Source of the DNA: Calditrichota bacterium
Lineage (GTDB): Bacteria; Zhuqueibacterota; Zhuqueibacteria; Residuimicrobiales; Krinioviventaceae
Assembly: GCA_003818595.1 (NCBI GenBank)
Contig: RPQV01000006.1
Span: forward strand, 1-26,548
DNA: 26,548 nucleotides
Direction of reading: 5' to 3'
A model generated the notes under the pieces. That model saw only the letters and a program-made list of their open reading frames with translations. It searched no databases and was not told where the DNA came from. The translations under genes were made by a program, and so were the position numbers. Positions 23,162-26,548 of the stretch are shown here, piece by piece. The first letter of the stretch is position 1; the number at the start of each line of letters is the position of its first letter.

Positions 23162-24619
23162 TCATGAATCGAGTCGGTTAGCGCTATTTAGTCGTCGTAA
23201 TGAAAAAAGAAAAGAAACCTCATCCTTGGAAACGATTTTAAACAGAAAAAGGAACAGGACAAAGACAACACTGCTGATCATTAAATTAAAAATCCACGGT
23301 ACTCGATAGATGAGGTACTGCACCGCTATGAAAGCGAAAAGAAGCAGTAGCAGACGGTACTCGATGATCTTTTTTATTTTTAATTTCGTAAACATTACAA
23401 AAAGAAACATTAAAAATATTGATCCTGCGGTTAGTAATCTGGCATAACTTGAACCAAGAAAACTGAAGCGGGGGATGAGAATGATATTCAATAAAACATT
23501 TATACCCAAAGAAATGGCCAAAATCCACGTCATCGTCTTTTGACGATTCATCGAGATGAAAAAATCAACGAAATAAAAGTTAAAAAAATTAAGCCCTAAT
23601 GCAAGCACCAATATCCGAAACGGCGCAATGGCATTCACATATTGTTCAATATACAACGTTTTAATGAGCGACTCCGCATTGACGGCCAGAGGAATGCTCA
23701 ACAAGACGGCCAGAAGGAAAATAATTTTCGTCCCGGTATAAAAGATCTGCATAAATTTATCGTGATCACTGGAGTGGTATTTGGAAAGAAGCGGAAAAAT
23801 GGACAAGGTGAATGAAGTCGAAAAAAACATCAGCGGATAGACCAGGCGAATGGCTGCGGAAAACACGCCGACCTCCCCTTCGCTCACCATGCGGGATAAC
23901 ATCAGGATATCGATTTTGGTCGTCAGAATGGAGAAAAAGAGATAAGCGGCGATCGGCAGCGACTCCCGCAGCATTATTTTAATCATTTTTATCGCATCGG
24001 AAAAATCAGGAACAGTACTTTTGAAAAACTTGAAGAGCATCAACAGGCATCCCGGCAGGTTGGTCGCTGTATAAATCAGAGCAATCGTGATCATGGAAGG
24101 ATGAGTAAAATAAATAAGAAAGTAGAAAAGCGCAGCAAAGAGAACATTGTCCAGAATCGTAAACAGCATAGGATAAAACATGCGGAGATCGGCCTGGAAC
24201 AGGGTCTCAAAAATTGTGCGCGTCGAAGACAACTTGGAAGAGATTAACAAATTAAAAGCAATGATCCCAATGGCGATTTTGGTATCCTGCGAATAATTTG
24301 AAAACACTGAAATTAAAATGGATGTGATAAAGGCGAGAGATGTGACGCAGGCTTTCAGCAACAGACCGCTGCCGATCACCTGACGACGATTATGCCTGGC
24401 AGCAGCAAGCTCGCGTACAACCACCTGATTAATGCCAAAGTTGGCGATGATATCAAAGGTCGCAATGTAGGTAATGGCAATGGTAAATCTGCCAAAGGCG
24501 ACATCTCCCAAGTAATTGGCAATCGCAATAAAGACAAAAAAGGTGATGAATAAATTCAATCCTTTTGCCACATAAATCGAAAACGAGTTCTTGATGATTT
24601 TTGTCTTGGTGTCCGTCAT
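23162..24619 (-). CDS. wzx: Wzx-type polysaccharide flippase (MATE/MVF-like superfamily)
   Basis: The protein (485 residues from ATG 24619) has about 12-14 hydrophobic helices and the polysaccharide-biosynthesis flippase pattern: NSFSIYVAKGLNLFITFFVFIAIANYLG at the start and FGINQVVVRELAA, a loop typical of Wzx/RfbX proteins. It should flip undecaprenyl-linked repeat units across the inner membrane. An in-frame ATG at 24703 would add 28 residues and overlap the O-antigen ligase gene by 80 bases. I prefer 24619, which starts 4 bases after that gene's stop and where family homology begins, although neither has a clear Shine-Dalgarno site. The presence of a flippase, Wzz-like protein and polymerase/ligase together supports a Wzx/Wzy-dependent route rather than an ABC transporter route. 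Confidence 0.88.
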   Translation of the reverse strand: MTDTKTKIIKNSFSIYVAKGLNLFITFFVFIAIANYLGDVAFGRFTIAITYIATFDIIANFGINQVVVRELAAARHNRRQVIGSGLLLKACVTSLAFITSILISVFSNYSQDTKIAIGIIAFNLLISSKLSSTRTIFETLFQADLRMFYPMLFTILDNVLFAALFYFLIYFTHPSMITIALIYTATNLPGCLLMLFKFFKSTVPDFSDAIKMIKIMLRESLPIAAYLFFSILTTKIDILMLSRMVSEGEVGVFSAAIRLVYPLMFFSTSFTLSIFPLLSKYHSSDHDKFMQIFYTGTKIIFLLAVLLSIPLAVNAESLIKTLYIEQYVNAIAPFRILVLALGLNFFNFYFVDFFISMNRQKTMTWILAISLGINVLLNIILIPRFSFLGSSYARLLTAGSIFLMFLFVMFTKLKIKKIIEYRLLLLLFAFIAVQYLIYRVPWIFNLMISSVVFVLFLFLFKIVSKDEVSFLFSLRRLNSANRLDS

Positions 24620-24623
24620 GCGT

Positions 24624-26021
24624 TTAATTATGCTTATTGGTCGACAATATCCCTGACGCCGCCAATGCCGTTCCCATAAAGAACCAAATGCGACGATTAT
24701 CATTCAGATCGCCACTGAATAATGCCGCGAGAAGCAGATAAACGGTACCCATCACTAATGAGAGGAGGAGAATTCTGTTTTGTTGATCCAAGTCCTTCAA
24801 TTTCTTCACGATGACTGCAAAAACGGCATAAAAATGCCATAAGAGCAGGAAAAGTCCGACCAGCCCCAACTCACAAAAAACCTCGATCACCATATTGTGA
24901 GGATACAACCTCACATCCATGCCATAGAATAAACTCGAAAAGCCGCCGACGCCAATTCCAAAAAGGAGATGGAGGGGACTTGACAAGGCTGCAGAAAGCG
25001 CAGCTTTCCATGCAAATAAGCGGGTATTGATGGTGTAGGCTGAATGCGTTTGAGAGACGACGTCCGAACCGCCGCCGAATAGATCAACATAACGGCTGGT
25101 CACCTGTTCCGGCAGCAGTAAAAATAAAAGCAGAGCGAAAAATATGCCCAGGAGAATGCGCGATATGATCTTTACAAAATGAAGCGCACGGAAATGATAA
25201 AGGAATAGGATGATCAAAGAGAGGACAAAGCTCAGCATCGGGCCACGAGAATTCGTCACCAGCATGGTAGCCGAATAAAGCGCAACCAAAGCCATGGCTG
25301 TCAGTTTCTCTGCACGCTTGTGCAAAATCGGCAGTAATGTAATAAGCAAAATATTGATGGAGCCAATCCAATTGGCAAAACTGATCGGATTCACACCCAG
25401 AAATGAAGCTCTATAGCTGTAGAGAAAATCCCCACGCAGATATGCCCGCGTCAGCGTCACAATGGTAAAAAGCGAGACCACGGCAGTTATGCCCACCATG
25501 AATACACCAAACTGCTGCAAGTCCCGCCGGCCTCTTATCCCCCAATAAGCGAACAAAAACAGCGTCCAATTAAAGGCGAGAAAACTGCCTGCTTTGAGCA
25601 AGCCATATTTTGGCGAGGGTGTATAAAACAAAGCCAATAACATGGCCAATGAAAAAAAAACCAAAGGAAAAAATCCGTCGATTCGGGGGAGGTAAAAGAG
25701 ATCGCCGGTGAGCAGCCAATGGCTGATAAGGACGCAAAATGTCATCAAAAAAATAAATGTTGTAAAATCCACCGAACTGAACAAGGCGACATTTTCGGTC
25801 AGCCATTCTTTGAAAATACCGGAGGAGAACGCCAGAATCAAACATAAAATCGGATAACGGAAAAGTACAACCGAACCGGCAAACACAAACACCAGTAATA
25901 CAAGCTTGATCAGAGAAAGTTCAAAGGCCAGTAATGACGCCGCCACGCCGGCAAGTATGGAAATCAAGATAAAGAATTTTTCAGACCTGTTCAGTGCGAC
26001 TATTTGACTGTTATAATTCAT
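24624..26021 (-). CDS. O-antigen ligase/polymerase family membrane protein (WaaL or Wzy)
   Basis: The 465-residue protein has about 11-12 membrane helices and the Wzy_C (PF04932-type) signature in a large periplasmic loop. FGIGVGGF is followed by the conserved histidine in YPHNMVIEVFCELGLVGLFLLL, together with an Arg-containing loop (TSRYVDLFGGG and NTRLFAWKAAL). Proteins of this fold either polymerise repeat units (Wzy) or attach polymer to lipid A core (WaaL), and sequence alone does not separate them. Since it lies between a Wzz-like gene and Wzx, the polymerase role is somewhat favoured. The start ATG at 26021 is 14 bases after the Wzz-like stop, with no clear Shine-Dalgarno, suggesting coupled translation. 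Confidence 0.88.
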   Translation of the reverse strand: MNYNSQIVALNRSEKFFILISILAGVAASLLAFELSLIKLVLLVFVFAGSVVLFRYPILCLILAFSSGIFKEWLTENVALFSSVDFTTFIFLMTFCVLISHWLLTGDLFYLPRIDGFFPLVFFSLAMLLALFYTPSPKYGLLKAGSFLAFNWTLFLFAYWGIRGRRDLQQFGVFMVGITAVVSLFTIVTLTRAYLRGDFLYSYRASFLGVNPISFANWIGSINILLITLLPILHKRAEKLTAMALVALYSATMLVTNSRGPMLSFVLSLIILFLYHFRALHFVKIISRILLGIFFALLLFLLLPEQVTSRYVDLFGGGSDVVSQTHSAYTINTRLFAWKAALSAALSSPLHLLFGIGVGGFSSLFYGMDVRLYPHNMVIEVFCELGLVGLFLLLWHFYAVFAVIVKKLKDLDQQNRILLLSLVMGTVYLLLAALFSGDLNDNRRIWFFMGTALAASGILSTNKHN

Positions 26022-26035
26022 AAAGAGAGTCGCGC

Positions 26036-26548
26036 CTACTTTTTCCGCCAGAACATCATATCTTTTTGGAGTGAAGAATAAATATTCATGATCTTCTCGT
26101 ATCGATCAAAATCTTTTTCCCGTAAAAGATTCAACTGCATTCTATATATGACCAATGCGCAATAGATCATGAATGCCACAATCATACTGACTGCGACCAT
26201 CACCATCCGCTTGGGCTTTGTTTTGAGTTCCGGCGGCACCGCAGGATCCAGAATTTGGACTGTCGGTGTGTCTTTCTCCTCCTGTATTTTGGCCTGTTCA
26301 TATTGTGGATAAATGAATTCCAGCAGCATTTCCTGGATTTTAACGGATCGGAAGAGCCGCGCATAGTCTAATCCAATGGTGGGGATATTGCCAAACGGGA
26401 TGAGCATCTCATTATTGGCTTTTCCACTGGCGAAAGCTTGGCTCTTTTGTTTCAGGTTGTTATATTGTGACTGTAGTTGTTTGAGTTCATTTTGGGCGCG
26501 CCGCAGCTCCGGATGAGATGGACTTTTCTCCAACGATAACACCCCGAC
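26036..26548 (-). CDS. Wzz/chain-length determinant family protein, C-terminal part, cut by window edge
   Basis: The frame is open from the right edge (26548) to a stop at 26036, so the true start lies outside and 171 codons are visible. A coiled-coil stretch (HPELRRAQNELKQLQSQYNN) ends in a proline-rich segment, VQILDPAVPPELKTKPKR. A C-terminal membrane helix (MVMVAVSMIVAFMIYCALVI) and a short cytoplasmic tail follow. This is the conserved end of Wzz/GNVR-type chain-length regulators and export co-polymerases. No kinase (BY-kinase) domain follows, so it is the Wzz-like rather than the fused tyrosine-kinase form. It regulates polymer length in the inner membrane. It is the most upstream visible gene of the polysaccharide operon, whose promoter is off the edge. 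Confidence 0.86.
   Translation of the reverse strand, partial: VGVLSLEKSPSHPELRRAQNELKQLQSQYNNLKQKSQAFASGKANNEMLIPFGNIPTIGLDYARLFRSVKIQEMLLEFIYPQYEQAKIQEEKDTPTVQILDPAVPPELKTKPKRMVMVAVSMIVAFMIYCALVIYRMQLNLLREKDFDRYEKIMNIYSSLQKDMMFWRKK

Noticed and set aside
18128..26548. Possible BY-kinase or ABC-transporter type export system
   Set aside because: No ATPase or kinase motif is visible; flippase, ligase/polymerase and Wzz-like protein point to the Wzx/Wzy route.

Overview
This 26.5 kb window comes from a Gram-negative bacterium. It encodes outer-membrane beta-barrel proteins, LysM and lipoprotein envelope proteins, and a lipid-linked surface-polysaccharide pathway. Gene content points to the FCB (Fibrobacterota-Chlorobiota-Bacteroidota) superphylum: a DUF4835/PorD-like protein, a PorV-like barrel, a helix-hairpin-helix/barrel protein, and a YbeY with Asp as third metal ligand. 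Strong Shine-Dalgarno sites and TTGACA-type sigma-70 promoters are unlike typical Bacteroidota. A deep relative (Calditrichota, KSB1, Ignavibacteriota or similar) is therefore my best inference. Nearly everything is on the minus strand; only one gene (12870-13736) is on the plus strand. No gap exceeds 300 bases. The longest are 7232-7441 (a promoter, a strong SD and a hairpin), 9200-9381 (no clear signal apart from an inverted repeat at its low-coordinate end) and 13737-13883 (convergent spacer, no convincing terminator). I saw no rRNA, tRNA, IS element or CRISPR array.

Layout, low to high coordinate. (1) 1-795: an edge-truncated multi-pass membrane protein with its own possible promoter. (2) 894-5978: a conserved operon transcribed phoH > pgpH > ybeY > CNNM/CorC-type transporter, with overlapping genes, linking RNA metabolism, cyclic-di-AMP turnover and ion transport. 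(3) 5996-7359: a self-contained two-gene unit (promoter, small coiled-coil lipoprotein, coiled-coil double-LysM protein, intrinsic terminator). (4) 7442-9199: aspS, which carries sequence marks of a non-discriminating AspRS. (5) 9382-12875: a short GT9-like protein, a helix-hairpin-helix protein with a predicted outer-membrane barrel, and a PorV/FadL-like barrel, all on the minus strand. They lie opposite the plus-strand DUF4835/PorD-like gene.

(6) 13884-26548: a long run of tightly packed minus-strand genes. It starts (off the right edge) with a Wzz-type chain-length protein, then O-antigen ligase/polymerase, Wzx flippase, DegT/DnrJ/EryC1 aminotransferase, GT4, Gfo/Idh/MocA oxidoreductase, hexapeptide acyltransferase, ExoA-like GT2 and polyprenyl-phosphate sugar-1-phosphate transferase. 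Oxidoreductase, aminotransferase and acyltransferase together suggest an N-acylated amino sugar nucleotide. The run continues with gaps of 13-20 bases into serS, pyrF and pyrE.

The most surprising element is a 45-codon open frame between serS and pyrF (15292-15429). It encodes a clear N-terminal piece of a YfcE/MJ0936-type metallophosphoesterase with its first two metal-binding motifs, then stops in a 4-base overlap with pyrF.
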